Assembly (NCBI RefSeq): GCF_014649855.1
Contig: NZ_BMTV01000009.1
Span: 1-64,000, forward strand
Direction of reading: 5' to 3'
DNA: 64,000 nucleotides
Source: Streptomyces roseolus
GTDB taxonomy: Bacteria; Actinomycetota; Actinomycetes; Streptomycetales; Streptomycetaceae
Notes under the pieces: model-generated
Database searches by the model: none
What the model saw: only the letters and a program-made list of their open reading frames with translations
What the model was told of the DNA's origin: nothing
Translations under genes and position numbers: made by a program
Shown here: positions 1-7,744 of the stretch, piece by piece
Position numbering within the stretch: position 1 is the stretch's first letter
Layout: every line of letters begins with the position of its first letter

Positions 1-284
1 GTGATGTTGAGGGCGCAGCCGCTGGCGCTCTTGAGGGTCTGGGCGCCCTGGGCGGTGGCGAGGTTGAGCTGCTCGAACGAGGTGCAGGTGGAGTTGTACC
101 GGTCGGAGCAGCCGCCGGAGGACGACCAGGTGATGCCCGAGTTGCGGAACATCGAGGTCGCGGTGGCGTGGCTGATCTTGGTGACGGCATGGGCTTCGCC
201 GCCTGCGGTGAGGGCGCCGAAGCCGGGGGCGAAGAGGGCGCCGAGGACGAGAGCCAGGGCGGTGAGGACGGAGCGGAGCTTCAC
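1..284 (-). CDS. Secreted peptidase M15-like / wall-binding protein, 3' part cut off by window edge
   Basis: The 5' 94 codons of a gene that runs out of the window. The GTG start has AGGAGG about 8 bases upstream. The first ~30 residues form a Sec signal peptide (basic start, LTALALVLGALFAP core, Ala-rich exit). The mature part has paired Cys residues (GGCSDR, NSTCTSF, SGCALN). I recognise this pattern from small secreted Streptomyces proteins related to peptidase M15 / D-Ala-D-Ala carboxypeptidases, but the catalytic part lies outside the window. Divergent from the YceI gene. Function inferred only; secretion is fairly sure. Confidence 0.6.
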   Translation of the reverse strand, partial: MKLRSVLTALALVLGALFAPGFGALTAGGEAHAVTKISHATATSMFRNSGITWSSSGGCSDRYNSTCTSFEQLNLATAQGAQTLKSASGCALNI

Positions 285-434
285 GGGGATGCCTCCTGCT
301 GGTGACCGTGACGGGCGGGGTCGGCTGTGCAGGTGGTGCTCTGCGCGCACGGGGATGATGCCGCAGTTCTACGCGCGTCCGCCAGAGGGCGTCGGGATCC
401 GGTGCGGCCGTCCGGGGGAACCTTCCCGAGAGAT

Positions 435-485
435 GTTGAAAATTGAACGGAATGCGGTTACAGTCGTTCTCGTTGAAGGTTCAAC
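435..485 (+). promoter_or_regulatory. Two GTTGAA-N2-TT(C/G)AAC boxes upstream of the YceI gene
   Basis: GTTGAAGGTTCAAC (472-485) is an inverted repeat with 6-base arms. GTTGAAAATTGAAC (435-448) is the same box with one mismatch, 37 bases away. They lie 25-75 bases before the YceI start and look like a MarR/TetR-class operator pair. YceI genes are often controlled by MarR proteins, but no such gene is next door, so the regulator is unknown. Confidence 0.45.
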
Positions 486-509
486 AAACCCCTCACCAAG
501 GAGCACGTC

Positions 510-1121
510 ATGGGCATCTTCGGCCGCAAGAACACCTCGTCCGCCGTCGCCACCGCCCCCCGCCCGGTGGACCCGGCCCTCGCCGCCCTGACCGGCGACT
601 ACACCATCGACGCCGCCCACAGCAGCATCGGCTTCACCGTCCGCCACGCCATGGTGACCAACGTGCGCGGCTCCTTCGGCGAGCACGAGGGCACCCTGAC
701 GCTGAACGGCAGCGACCCGTCCGCCTCCAGCGCCGCCATCGACGTCCGGATCGCCTCCATCGACACCGGCATCGGCGACCGCGACAACCACCTGCGCGGC
801 GAGGACTTCTTCGACGCCGAGCGGTTCCCGCTCATGACCTTCCGCTCCACCGAGGCGGCCCACCTGGGCGGCGACACGTACCGGATCACCGGCGACCTGA
901 CCATCAAGGACGTCACCAAGCCGCTCTCCATCGACCTGGAGTTCAACGGCACCGCCACCGACCCGTACGGCAACGAGCGCGTCGGCTTCGAGGGCTCCGC
1001 CGAGATCCTCCGCTCCGCGTGGGGCCTCACCTGGAACGCGGCCCTGGAGACCGGCGGCGTCATGGTCAGCGACAAGGTCAAGCTGAACTTCGACATCTCC
1101 GCCATTAAGAACGCCGCCTGA
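510..1121 (+). CDS. YceI family protein (lipocalin-like isoprenoid-binding fold)
   Basis: 203 aa. After an N-terminal stretch of ~30 residues (MGIFGRKNTSS, then Ala/Pro-rich) the YceI domain begins with GDYTIDAAHSSIGFTVRHAM and continues through VRGSFGEHEGTL, DRDNHLRGEDFFDAERFPLMTF and LTIKDVTKPL, all typical of the family. YceI proteins form an extended lipocalin-like barrel that binds polyisoprenoid or amide lipids; E. coli YceI is periplasmic. There is no signal peptide here, so this one looks cytoplasmic, as in many actinobacterial members. AAGGAG lies about 7 bases before the ATG. A strong hairpin follows the stop. Family certain, ligand unknown. Confidence 0.9.
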   Translation: MGIFGRKNTSSAVATAPRPVDPALAALTGDYTIDAAHSSIGFTVRHAMVTNVRGSFGEHEGTLTLNGSDPSASSAAIDVRIASIDTGIGDRDNHLRGEDFFDAERFPLMTFRSTEAAHLGGDTYRITGDLTIKDVTKPLSIDLEFNGTATDPYGNERVGFEGSAEILRSAWGLTWNAALETGGVMVSDKVKLNFDISAIKNAA

Positions 1122-1150
1122 CCCCCGCCCTCCCGGGACCCGTGCGGCAC

Positions 1151-1193
1151 GAGCGCGCCCGCCCTCCGCGACGACGCGGACGGCGGGCGCTCG
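1151..1193 (+). terminator. GC-rich hairpin after the YceI gene
   Basis: GCGCCCGCC-C-TCCGC pairs with GCGGA-C-GGCGGGCGC around the loop GACGAC, with one mismatch. It begins ~30 bases after the YceI stop. There is no T-run, which is usual for Streptomyces terminators. Confidence 0.6.
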
Positions 1194-1252
1194 GCGTCTC
1201 CCGGACCGGTCGGGCGGGGGTGTTGTCAGTGGCGGCCGTTAGCGTCGGGCGC

Positions 1253-2356
1253 ATGGAAATCCGTATCGACAGCGCCGTGTTGACCGATGCCGTCGCGTGG
1301 GCCGCGCGCGTGCTGCCCGCCCGCTCCCCGATGCCCGTGCTCGGCGGGCTCCTCCTGGAGGCCGGCGGGGACGGGACGCTGAGCGTCTCCGGGCTCGACC
1401 ACGAGGCCTCCGCGCGCGTGGCGGTCGAGGCCGAGACCGTGGTGGCGGGGCGCGCCCTGGTGCTCGGCCGGCGGCTGCTCGACATCTGCAAGGTCCTGCC
1501 GCCGGGGCGGATCGCGCTCGCCGTGGAGGAGGCCCGGCTCTCGGTCGGCGCGGGCGACGTCCGCTTCGGCCTCTCGCTGCTGCCGCTGGACTCCTATCCG
1601 GCCGCCCCGGCGCTGCCGCCGGTCCTCGGCGAGGTCGACGGCGGCGCCTTCGCCGAGGCGGTCGGCCAGGTCACGGCGGCGGCCGGCCGGGACGACTCGC
1701 TGCCGGTCCTCACCGGGATACGGCTCGCCCTGGACGGGGCCGTGATGACGCTGGCCGCCACGGACCGCTACCGGTACGCGGTCCGCACCCTGGAGTGGCA
1801 CCCGGACGCCCCGCTCGCGGACCCCGCCGACGTGGTCGTCCCGGCCCGCCGCCTCGCCGAGACCGCCCGCTCCTTCGCCGGCGCCGGCCGGGCCAGGATC
1901 GGGCTCGACGCGCACTCCATCGGCTTCGAGCACGCCGGCCGGCGCACCACCGCCCGGCTGTTCGACGGCCGGCTCCCCCGCCACGACAAGCTCTTCGCCC
2001 TCGGCGACCACGCCGTCGCGGTCACCGGCCGGGCCGCCCTGGTGGAGGCCGTGAAGCGGGTCGCGGTGGTCGCCGAGGGCGACAGCCCGGTCCAGCTCGC
2101 CTTCGAGGGGACGGCGCTCCGGCTGCGCGCGGGGTACGAGGACGACGTGGCCTCCCAGCTGCTCCCGGCCTCCCTCGACGGCGCCGGGGCGATGACGGTC
2201 GCCTTCAACCCCGGGTACCTGCTCGACGCCCTGACCCGCTTCACCGCCGAGGAGGTACGGCTCCACCTGCTGGGCCCCGGTCAGCGCGCCCTCCTCGCCG
2301 ACGGCACCGACGGCAGCCACCGTCATCTGCTGATGTCGGTGAAGCCGCTGGTCTGA
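1253..2356 (+). CDS. DNA polymerase III beta subunit (sliding clamp) paralogue
   Basis: 367 aa, close to the usual DnaN length. Three clamp domains can be followed: N-terminal MEIRIDSAVLTDAVAWAARV with SPMPVLGGLLLEA; a middle domain with DSLPVLTGIRLALDG and LAATDRYRYAVRTLEW (the conserved TDRYR); and a C-terminal domain ending HRHLLMSVKPLV, a remnant of the family's '..Y.(L/I)MP(M/V)R(L/V)' tail. The principal dnaN normally sits beside dnaA at oriC; neither dnaA nor recF is here, so this is a second, stand-alone clamp. The rim residues and the MPMR-like C-terminus differ from standard DnaN, so partner binding may differ. The Shine-Dalgarno site before the chosen ATG is weak. Role (repair, translesion or accessory replication) unknown. 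Confidence 0.85.
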   Translation: MEIRIDSAVLTDAVAWAARVLPARSPMPVLGGLLLEAGGDGTLSVSGLDHEASARVAVEAETVVAGRALVLGRRLLDICKVLPPGRIALAVEEARLSVGAGDVRFGLSLLPLDSYPAAPALPPVLGEVDGGAFAEAVGQVTAAAGRDDSLPVLTGIRLALDGAVMTLAATDRYRYAVRTLEWHPDAPLADPADVVVPARRLAETARSFAGAGRARIGLDAHSIGFEHAGRRTTARLFDGRLPRHDKLFALGDHAVAVTGRAALVEAVKRVAVVAEGDSPVQLAFEGTALRLRAGYEDDVASQLLPASLDGAGAMTVAFNPGYLLDALTRFTAEEVRLHLLGPGQRALLADGTDGSHRHLLMSVKPLV

Positions 2357-2383
2357 CGGCTCCCGGCACCGGGCCGGGCGGCG

Positions 2384-2411
2384 CCCGGAATCAGCCGCCC
2401 GGAATCAGCCG
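2384..2411. repeat. Perfect tandem duplication of a 14-bp unit
   Basis: CCCGGAATCAGCCG occurs twice head to tail between the convergent stops of the clamp gene and the Gly-rich membrane protein gene. It looks like a recent replication-slippage duplication; no function is evident. Confidence 0.7.
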
Positions 2412-2412
2412 A

Positions 2413-3759
2413 TCAGAATCCGCCGCCGCCGAAGTCGCCGCCGCCACCGCCGAAGTCGCCGAAGCCGCCGCCTCCGCCGCCGAAGTCGCTGCCGCCGAAG
2501 TCCCCGGAGGAGATGTCCCCGCCGGGGTCGCCGAAGTCGCCGCCGCCGTACTCCGCCGCGTAGGCGGGGGTGGCGAGGGACGTGCCGAGCAGGGTGCCGA
2601 CGAGGAGGCCGGGGAGGAGGCCGCCGCCGAAGTAGCCGCCCGCCCAGGGGCCGTAGGCCGGGCCCGCCTCCCAGTAGGGGCGCCGGCCGGCGTCGGTCTC
2701 GACGGTACGGACGCGGGGGTCCCGGCCGTCGTCCAGACGGGCCGCGTCGGCGGAGCAGACGGGGACCTCGCGGGAGGCGCCGCCGGCCGGGGTCCAGGTG
2801 CGGTCCTCGGCGGACGGGCCGTGGCGGGGGTCGAAGAAGCACGGGGGCCGGCGCTCGGGCAGCGGCCGGGAGGAGCGGCGGGCGTCGAGCACGGCCAGGG
2901 AGTGGCGTCCGTCCTCCAGGGCCTGGGTGACCCCGCGCACCTCGTGCGGGTGCCGCACCCCGCCCATCAGGGACTTCGCCCGGTCGTAGGCGTCCAGGGC
3001 CTGTTCGTAGTCGGCGCGCATCGCCTCGGTGGCGCCTGCCTCGGCGGGGTGGAAGTCGAGCCGTTCCAGCTCCTCGCCGAAGGCGGTGATGTCCTCGTCG
3101 ACGACGACCCGGAGCCGCTCCAGGGCGGCCCGCTCCTCGGCCTCCTTCCGCTTCCGCCGGCCGCGCACCACCGCGTAGGCGGCGGTGCCGCCGGCGGCGG
3201 CGACCGCGCCCAGGGTGACGAGGCCGCCGACCGGGACGCCGGAGCCCTCCCCGGCGCCGCCGGACCAGGCGGCGGGCGCGGAGCCGCGCATCGCGGGCAG
3301 GGCCTGGTCGGCGAAGGCGTTCAGTTCGGCGGCGGCGTCGGTGCCGGGTCGGTCGGCGACGGTGACCATGTTGTCCACGGCGGCGGCCGAGAGGACCCGG
3401 GCGTCGGCCTTGGCGGCGAACTCGTCGCCGAGCCGGACGGCGTACACGCCCGCGTGGCCGGTCTGCTCGCGCAGGTTCTCGATGAGCCCGTTCGGCGGGT
3501 ACTCCGCGCCCTCCGGGAGGACGGCGACGAAGAGGGGCTTGTCCGCGTCCTCGATCTTCTCCGCGAGGGCGGCGGCTTCGGCCGCCGAGAGCTGTCCGGC
3601 GGCGCCCGGGTCGACGTAGACCGGGCCCTGCCTGAGGGCGGCCGCCGCGTCCGGGACGCCCGTGGCCCTGGCGCCCGCCGACGCGGGGGCCAGGGCCAGG
3701 AGCAGCAGGAGGATCAGCCCGGGGAGGGCCGACCACACCGAAATCTCCCTGGTCCTCAT
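2413..3759 (-). CDS. Membrane protein with TPM-like extracellular domain and Gly/Phe/Asp-rich tail
   Basis: 448 aa. N-terminal signal peptide (LPGLILLLLLALAPASAGA), then an ~130-residue extracellular domain resembling the TPM/YgcG fold (LAEKIEDADKPLFVAVLPEG). Next come one membrane span near residues 180-200 (VTLGAVAAAGGTAAYAVV), a basic/Glu-rich cytoplasmic stretch with coiled-coil character, a second hydrophobic stretch (GGGLLPGLLVGTLLGTSL), and a C-terminal tail of repeated GDFGG/GGGGFGDF units. Such tails are common in this family of actinobacterial membrane proteins. No RBS precedes the ATG, and a TAATTT -10-like element lies 6 bases upstream, so the mRNA may be leaderless. Follows cimA on the same strand. 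Function unknown. Confidence 0.75.
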   Translation of the reverse strand: MRTREISVWSALPGLILLLLLALAPASAGARATGVPDAAAALRQGPVYVDPGAAGQLSAAEAAALAEKIEDADKPLFVAVLPEGAEYPPNGLIENLREQTGHAGVYAVRLGDEFAAKADARVLSAAAVDNMVTVADRPGTDAAAELNAFADQALPAMRGSAPAAWSGGAGEGSGVPVGGLVTLGAVAAAGGTAAYAVVRGRRKRKEAEERAALERLRVVVDEDITAFGEELERLDFHPAEAGATEAMRADYEQALDAYDRAKSLMGGVRHPHEVRGVTQALEDGRHSLAVLDARRSSRPLPERRPPCFFDPRHGPSAEDRTWTPAGGASREVPVCSADAARLDDGRDPRVRTVETDAGRRPYWEAGPAYGPWAGGYFGGGLLPGLLVGTLLGTSLATPAYAAEYGGGDFGDPGGDISSGDFGGSDFGGGGGGFGDFGGGGGDFGGGGF

Positions 3760-3760
3760 G

Positions 3761-3788
3761 GTTCGAAATTACCCGAATGCATTCGAAC
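3761..3788 (-). promoter_or_regulatory. Nested palindromes and -10-like element at the start of the Gly-rich membrane protein gene
   Basis: GTTCGAA (3761-3767) and TTCGAAC (3782-3788) form an inverted repeat that encloses the perfect palindrome GAATGCATTC (3775-3784). The minus-strand hexamer TAATTT (3766-3771) ends 6 bases before the ATG and fits the TANNNT -10 rule, so transcription would begin at or next to the start codon. A regulator bound here would cover the promoter. Confidence 0.45.
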
Positions 3789-3810
3789 TAGACATAGGGG
3801 GCGGGGTCGG

Positions 3811-5427
3811 TTATTCGGCGGGGTCGACCCCGGCGCGCAGCAGTCCGTAGGTGAAGGCGTCCTCGATGGCCTGCCAGGAGGCGGCGATGACGTTCTCGCC
3901 GACGCCGACCGTGGACCACTCGGCGTTGCCGTCACTGGTGGTGACGAGGACGCGGGTGGTGGACTCGGTGCCGTGCCGGCCTTCGAGGATGCGGACCTTG
4001 TAGTCGACCAGCTCGAACTTGGCGAGCTGCGGGTAGATCCGCTCCAGGGCGACCCGCAGGGCCCGGTCGAGGGCGTTGACCGGGCCGTTGCCCTCGGCGG
4101 TGGCGAGCATCCGCTCGCCCTTGGCCCAGAGCTTGACCGTGGCCTCGTTGGCGTGGGTGCCGTCGGGGCGGTTCTCGGTGATCGCCCGCCAGGACTCGGT
4201 GCGGAAGTAGCGGCGGGCCCGGCCCTCGGCCTCGGAGCGCAGCAGCAGCTCGAAGGAGGCGTCGGCGGCCTCGTACGTGTAGCCCTGGAGCTCGCGCTCC
4301 TTGACCCGCTCGACGACCCGGGCGACGAGCGCGCGGTCGCCGCCGAGGTCGACGCCCAGCTCCTTGCCCTTGAGCTCGATGGAGGCGCGGCCCGCCATGT
4401 CGGAGACGAGCATCCGCATGGTGTTGCCGACCCGCTCGGGGTCGATGTGCTGGTAGAGGTCGGGGTCGACCTTGATGGCGGAGGCGTGCAGGCCGGCCTT
4501 GTGGGCGAAGGCGGAGACGCCGACGTACGGCTGGTGGGTGGAGGGGGTGAGGTTGACGACCTCGGCGATGGCGTGCGAGATGCGGGTCATCTCGGCGAGG
4601 GCGCCCTCGGGCAGCACCCGCCTGTCGTACTTGAGCTCCAGGGCCGCGACGACGGGGAAGAGGTTGGCGTTGCCGACCCGCTCGCCGTAGCCGTTGGCGG
4701 TGCACTGGACGTGGGTGGCGCCCGCGTCGACGGCGGCGAGGGTGTTGGCGACGGCGCAGCCGGTGTCGTCCTGGGCGTGGATTCCGAGGCGGGCGCCGGT
4801 GTCGGCGAGGACGGTGGAGACCACGGCCTGGACCTGGGCGGGGAGCATGCCGCCGTTGGTGTCGCAGAGGATGACGACGTCGGCGCCGGCCTCGTGCGCG
4901 GCGCCGACCACGGCCTTGGCGTAGTCGGGGTTGGCCTTGTAGCCGTCGAAGAAGTGCTCGCAGTCGACGAAGACGCGGCGGCCCTGGGCTACCAGGTGGG
5001 AGACGGTGTCGCGGACCATCTCCAGGTTCTCGTCGAGGGTGGTGCGCAGGGCCAGCTCGACGTGCCGGTCGTGGGACTTGGCGACCAGGGTGATCACCGG
5101 GGCGCCGGAGTCCAGGAGCGCCTTGACCTGGGGGTCCTCGGCTGCGCTGCCGCCGGCCCGGCGGGTGGCGCCGAAGGCGACGAGCTGCGCGTGCCGGAAG
5201 GTGATCTCCTGGCGGGCGCGGGCGAAGAACTCGGTGTCGCGCGGGTTGGCGCCGGGCCAGCCGCCTTCGATGAAGCCCACGCCGAACTCGTCGAGGTGCC
5301 GGGCGATGGTCAGCTTGTCCGCGACGGTGAGGTTGATGCCCTCGCGCTGCGCCCCGTCGCGCAGCGTGGTGTCGAAGACATGGAAACTGTCGTCGAGGCG
5401 CGAGCCCTCGGCGTTCTCCGTGGTCAT
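3811..5427 (-). CDS. cimA: Citramalate synthase
   Basis: 538 aa from the ATG that has AGGAG 9 bases upstream; an upstream in-frame start at 5475 is possible but lacks support. Condenses pyruvate and acetyl-CoA to (R)-citramalate, the entry to threonine-independent isoleucine synthesis. The HMGL-like TIM barrel opens with FDTTLRDGAQREGINLTVADK. The metal/substrate motif GIHAQDDTGCAVANTLAA and the family signature CTANGYGERVGNANL follow. The C-terminal ~130 residues form the LeuA-type regulatory dimerisation domain, the usual site of end-product inhibition. Length and the GERVGNANL stretch fit CimA better than LeuA. A 13-codon Ile-containing leader and a terminator hairpin lie 100-225 bases upstream, pointing to attenuation by Ile-tRNA supply. 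Confidence 0.92.
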   Translation of the reverse strand: MTTENAEGSRLDDSFHVFDTTLRDGAQREGINLTVADKLTIARHLDEFGVGFIEGGWPGANPRDTEFFARARQEITFRHAQLVAFGATRRAGGSAAEDPQVKALLDSGAPVITLVAKSHDRHVELALRTTLDENLEMVRDTVSHLVAQGRRVFVDCEHFFDGYKANPDYAKAVVGAAHEAGADVVILCDTNGGMLPAQVQAVVSTVLADTGARLGIHAQDDTGCAVANTLAAVDAGATHVQCTANGYGERVGNANLFPVVAALELKYDRRVLPEGALAEMTRISHAIAEVVNLTPSTHQPYVGVSAFAHKAGLHASAIKVDPDLYQHIDPERVGNTMRMLVSDMAGRASIELKGKELGVDLGGDRALVARVVERVKERELQGYTYEAADASFELLLRSEAEGRARRYFRTESWRAITENRPDGTHANEATVKLWAKGERMLATAEGNGPVNALDRALRVALERIYPQLAKFELVDYKVRILEGRHGTESTTRVLVTTSDGNAEWSTVGVGENVIAASWQAIEDAFTYGLLRAGVDPAE

Positions 5428-5529
5428 GGCTCTGATGGCTCCTGTCGGATGTGGCTCCGGAAGGTATGGATCCACTTGCCCCCATTCTCACGCGCCGTCC
5501 GTCTCCGGCGCGGGTGGGGCCGGAAAACG

Positions 5530-5555
5530 AAAAAACCCCTCGCGGGTGCGAGAGG
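5530..5555 (-). terminator. Intrinsic terminator / attenuator in the cimA leader
   Basis: On the minus strand CCTCTCGC pairs with GCGAGGGG (one G-U) around ACCC and is followed by six T residues, a textbook rho-independent terminator and rare in such a GC-rich genome. It lies ~105 bases before cimA and ~155 bases after the MFS stop, downstream of the Ile-codon leader peptide. It could simply end the MFS transcript; its place after the leader favours attenuation. Confidence 0.75.
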
Positions 5556-5610
5556 TCTGCGCGCGGGTCTGGGGCACGGTGTCCACTGCCGCGGGGGGTC
5601 GTTCCGCGGT

Positions 5611-5652
5611 TCAGCGGTCACTGCGGACCGGCGCGCTGCTGCCGATAATCAT
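5611..5652 (-). CDS. Candidate cimA leader peptide (13 aa, tandem Ile codons)
   Basis: ATG-ATT-ATC-GGC then nine more codons and TGA, reading MIIGSSAPVRSDR. Codons 2 and 3 are both Ile, and ATT is a rare Ile codon in Streptomyces. The stop lies ~55 bases before the terminator hairpin, similar to the ~40-base gap in the ilvB leader of this window, and the length (13 aa) is the same. No Shine-Dalgarno site is visible, so it would need leaderless or weak initiation. That is the main doubt. Confidence 0.5.
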   Translation of the reverse strand: MIIGSSAPVRSDR

Positions 5653-5710
5653 CGTGGAAGCAAGCACGCCGGAAGTCTGCCACAGGCGGGGGTCCGGCCG
5701 GACGCCGGTC

Positions 5711-7030
5711 TCACGATACGGGCAGCCGGTCCCGCCGCTGCTCCGGCACGTCCTTGCCGACCCGGCCGAGGTCGATGTCGCGGGTCTCCCGCATGGTGAG
5801 GTAGACGACCAGGGAGACGGCGGCGCAGCCGGCGACGTACCAGTAGTAGCCGGACTCGATGCCGGAGTCCTTGAACCAGAGGGCCACGTACTCGGCGGTG
5901 CCGCCGAAGAGGGCGTTGGCGACGGCGTAGGGCAGCGCGACGCCGAGGGCGCGGATGCCGGTCGGGAACAGCTCGGCCTTCACGCAGGCGTTGATCGACG
6001 TGTATCCGGTGATGACGAGCAGGGCGAGCAGCGAGAGGCCGAGCGCCGGCCAGAAGGAGCCCGCGTGCTTCAGCATCGTCATGATCGGCACGGTGAGGAG
6101 CGTCGAGCCGACCGCGAAGGTGATGAGCAGCGGACGGCGGCCGATCCGGTCGGAGAGCCGGCCGGCGAGCGGCTGGAGGCAGGCGAAGACGATCAGCGCG
6201 CAGAAGGAGACGAGGGTGGCGGTCTGCTTGGGGAGCCCGGCGGAGTTGGAGAGGTACTTGGTGAGGTAGGTGGTGTACGTGTAGTAGGCCACCGTGCCGC
6301 CCATGGTGAGGGCGACGACGAGGAAGGCCTCGCGCCTGTGTGCCCACAGGGCCTTGAGGGTGCCCTTCTCGCCGTGCCCGACGCCCTCGTCGGCGGTCTC
6401 CTCGTACACCTCGGTCTCCAGCATGTTCCGCCGCAGGTAGAAGACGACGGCGGCGCCGAGGGCGCCCACGATGAAGGGGATGCGCCAGCCCCAGCTGTGC
6501 AGGGCCTCGGTGGACATGGTCCGCTGGAGGACGATCTGGAGGCCGAGGCCGAGGATCTGTCCGGCGGTCATGGAGACGTACTGGAAGCTGGAGGCGAAGC
6601 CGCGGTGCCGCGGGGCGGAGGCCTCGGTGAGGTAGGTGGCGCTGGCCGCGTACTCGCCGCCGACGGAGAGTCCCTGGAGGAGGCGGGCGACGAGGAGGAC
6701 GGCGGCGCCGCCGTAGCCGGCGACCGCGTAGGTGGGGGCGACGGCGATGAGCAGCGCCGAGGCGGACATCAGGGTGACGGTGAGGGTGAGCGCCGCCTTG
6801 CGGCCCTTGCGGTCGCCGACCCGGCCGAGGAGCCAGCCGCCGACGGGCCGCATGAAGAAGCCGACGGCGAAGATGCCGGCGGTGTTCATGAGCTTGGCGG
6901 TGTCGTTCCCCTCGGGGAAGAAGGCGCCCGCGAAGTAGGTGGCGAAGCTCGCGTACACGAACCAGTCGAACCACTCGACCATGTTCCCCGCGGAGCCGAC
7001 CCAGATCTTCTTCCAGTGATCTCTTCCCAT
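5711..7030 (-). CDS. MFS transporter, metabolite:H+ symporter (MHS) family
   Basis: 439 aa with about 12 membrane segments. N-terminus WFDWFVYASFATYFAGAFFP, loop 2-3 motif GRVGDRKGRKAAL (family DRxGRR/K pattern), LLQGLSVGGEYAASATYLTE after TM4, and the second-half repeat GRLSDRIGRRPLL are typical of the KgtP/ShiA/ProP-like MHS group. These carry carboxylates, betaine or shikimate with protons. It lies 75 bases after the TetR gene on the same strand, so it may be the last gene of the urease/agmatine operon or a TetR target. The substrate cannot be read from the sequence. Confidence 0.85.
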   Translation of the reverse strand: MGRDHWKKIWVGSAGNMVEWFDWFVYASFATYFAGAFFPEGNDTAKLMNTAGIFAVGFFMRPVGGWLLGRVGDRKGRKAALTLTVTLMSASALLIAVAPTYAVAGYGGAAVLLVARLLQGLSVGGEYAASATYLTEASAPRHRGFASSFQYVSMTAGQILGLGLQIVLQRTMSTEALHSWGWRIPFIVGALGAAVVFYLRRNMLETEVYEETADEGVGHGEKGTLKALWAHRREAFLVVALTMGGTVAYYTYTTYLTKYLSNSAGLPKQTATLVSFCALIVFACLQPLAGRLSDRIGRRPLLITFAVGSTLLTVPIMTMLKHAGSFWPALGLSLLALLVITGYTSINACVKAELFPTGIRALGVALPYAVANALFGGTAEYVALWFKDSGIESGYYWYVAGCAAVSLVVYLTMRETRDIDLGRVGKDVPEQRRDRLPVS

Positions 7031-7105
7031 GGCCCGGAACCGTGCCGGACCCCGCCCGCGGCGGGCAAGGGTGCAGGGGGCAACGATCGGGAGTACTTGC
7101 GTGCG

Positions 7106-7735
7106 TTACGTTCGCGGAATCAGGGTTTCGTCGATGAACTCCCTGACCTGGGCGAGGACTTCGCTCCGTCCCGTACCGGGGAGGCCGACCGCCACGTGCA
7201 CGCTGTAGCCGTCGAGGAGGGCGCGCATCCGGCTCGCGAAGCGGTCGGGGTCCACGGCCCGGAACTCGCCGCGCGAGACGCCCTCGGCGAGGATCGCGAC
7301 GAGGTCCCGGTGCCAGGCGCGCTCGATGGCGGCCTGCCGGGCCCGGGCCTCGTCGTCGGCGTTCTGCGAGCGGTTCCAGACCTCCAGCCAGAGGGTCCAG
7401 TGGGGGTCGCGCGGCCCGTCGGGCACGTACACCCCGACGTATCCGTCGAGCCGCTCGCGGGCGCTGCCGGGCCGGGAGAGCAGCGCGCCCCGCTCGGCCC
7501 CGAGCCGGCCCTCGCTCCACTCCAGGGTCTGGAGCAGCAGTTCGTCCTTGGTGCGGAAGTAGTAGAGGAGGTGGCCGCTGCTCATCCCCACCTGCCGGCC
7601 GAGCCCGGCCATGGTCAGCCCGTCGAGCCCCCGCTCGGCCACGGTGTCCATGGCCGCCGCGAAGACGTCCTCCCGGGGCGGTGCCGCCTGGTTGCGGCGG
7701 CGGGGTGCGGGGGCCTGGTTGCTCTGCTGACTCAC
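7106..7735 (-). CDS. TetR family transcriptional regulator
   Basis: 209 aa, GTG start 9 bases after the agmatine deiminase stop. Helix-turn-helix near residues 35-60: TMAGLGRQVGMSSGHLLYYFRTKDELLLQTL, with the family's YYFxxKDELL end. The C-terminal domain contains a run of Trp residues (HWTLWLEVWNRSQN) and FIDETLIP, resembling BetI-like TetR proteins that bind small amines or their precursors. Its place in the ureAB-ureC-deiminase operon suggests it senses a urea/agmatine-pathway compound and acts on the paired boxes at 11171-11257; that is inference. No good RBS, so it may be translationally coupled. Confidence 0.85.
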   Translation of the reverse strand: MSQQSNQAPAPRRRNQAAPPREDVFAAAMDTVAERGLDGLTMAGLGRQVGMSSGHLLYYFRTKDELLLQTLEWSEGRLGAERGALLSRPGSARERLDGYVGVYVPDGPRDPHWTLWLEVWNRSQNADDEARARQAAIERAWHRDLVAILAEGVSRGEFRAVDPDRFASRMRALLDGYSVHVAVGLPGTGRSEVLAQVREFIDETLIPRT

Positions 7736-7744
7736 TCGTACGTT

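Noticed and set aside
1297..5799. Very long open frame (1500 codons) on the + strand across the clamp gene, the Gly-rich protein gene and cimA
   Set aside because: Low-complexity Arg/Gly/Ala translation, antisense or out of frame to well-recognised genes; open only because stop codons are rare at this GC content.
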